Positions 63,837 to 64,000 of a stretch of 64,000 nt of DNA are shown here, in pieces. Position 1 is the stretch's first letter, and the number at the start of each line of letters is the position of its first letter. Source of the DNA: Corinectria fuckeliana (taxonomy: Eukaryota; Ascomycota; Sordariomycetes; Hypocreales; Nectriaceae); assembly GCA_019137255.1 (NCBI GenBank), contig WPDH01000223.1, positions 186,001 through 250,000 of the forward strand, read 5' to 3'. The notes under the pieces are model-generated. The model was not told the origin of the DNA, did not search any database, and saw only the letters and a list, made by a program, of their open reading frames with translations. A program made the position numbers and the translations under genes.

Positions 63837-64000
63837 GAGGCTGTTGTGCGAAGTGAGTAGATGAAACTCGGCATCTACTATGACGCGGATGATGACAACG
63901 ATAGAGATATTGATCCAGCCTTGGAAATTCTGCCTCATGTCCAACACGACCCACAAAGGACTGAGTCAAACTGGACATAGGTAGGGGAGGGAGACAGACG
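63837..64000. other. Window end, nothing recognised
   Basis: Short remainder without supported features. Confidence 0.4.

Noticed and set aside
1..64000. CRISPR arrays, operons or bacterial-type mobile systems
   Set aside because: The sequence is fungal nuclear DNA with spliced genes; no direct-repeat/spacer array was seen.

Overview
The window is nuclear DNA of a filamentous ascomycete (Pezizomycotina, most likely a sordariomycete). Evidence: genes carry one to five short introns (about 50-140 bp, GT..AG, CTAAC/CTGAC-like branch sites), coding regions are GC-rich with C/G-rich third positions, and the gene set includes a cerato-platanin, a fungal complex I 21.3 kDa subunit and fungal Rex3, Nem1 and Sae2/CtIP orthologues. 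The lineage below class level is inference. All products are assigned from motifs read in translation; no database search was possible.

Layout. 1-12 kb: a PPR-type mitochondrial protein (probably complex I assembly factor CIA84), a kinase-like relic, an aldo/keto reductase, an SLC35F-type transporter, tRNA-Thr, an F-box protein and an unrecognised gene interrupted by TAG. 12.4-15.3 kb: a secreted cerato-platanin, then a 670-bp fold-back element with 27-bp perfect terminal inverted repeats between TA dinucleotides, directly upstream of a six-exon RBR-type E3 ligase gene that carries one in-frame TAG. 16-25 kb: homoserine kinase, a DapA-family aldolase, tRNA-Ala with an intron, a broken MFS transporter, Ups1/PRELI and a Rog1-type lipase. 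26-36 kb: Rex3, prohibitin-1, QCR8 (divergent from prohibitin), NHP2, a small membrane protein and Nem1. 38-50 kb: eIF2B-beta (GCD7), a proline-rich unknown protein, Naa10, an SDR, Lto1, complex I 21.3 kDa subunit and nuclear peroxiredoxin Dot5. 50-64 kb: a 46-residue four-exon gene, a mitochondrial NAD-type carrier, QCR7, a Ubp3/USP10 deubiquitinase, Sae2/CtIP with a GC-AG intron, and a possible F-box relic.

Most of the window is ordinary housekeeping DNA, with many mitochondrial genes (respiratory complexes I and III, prohibitin, Ups1, a carrier). The accessory part is about 11-21 kb. There three separate reading frames are broken by TAG codons that a C-to-T change at CpA would produce from CAG, the pattern expected of RIP or its remnants, and the fold-back element lies in the same interval. 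TATA-like boxes 140-165 bp upstream of the start codon were seen at four genes, all of kinds that are often regulated (aldo/keto reductase, aldolase, cerato-platanin, SDR).
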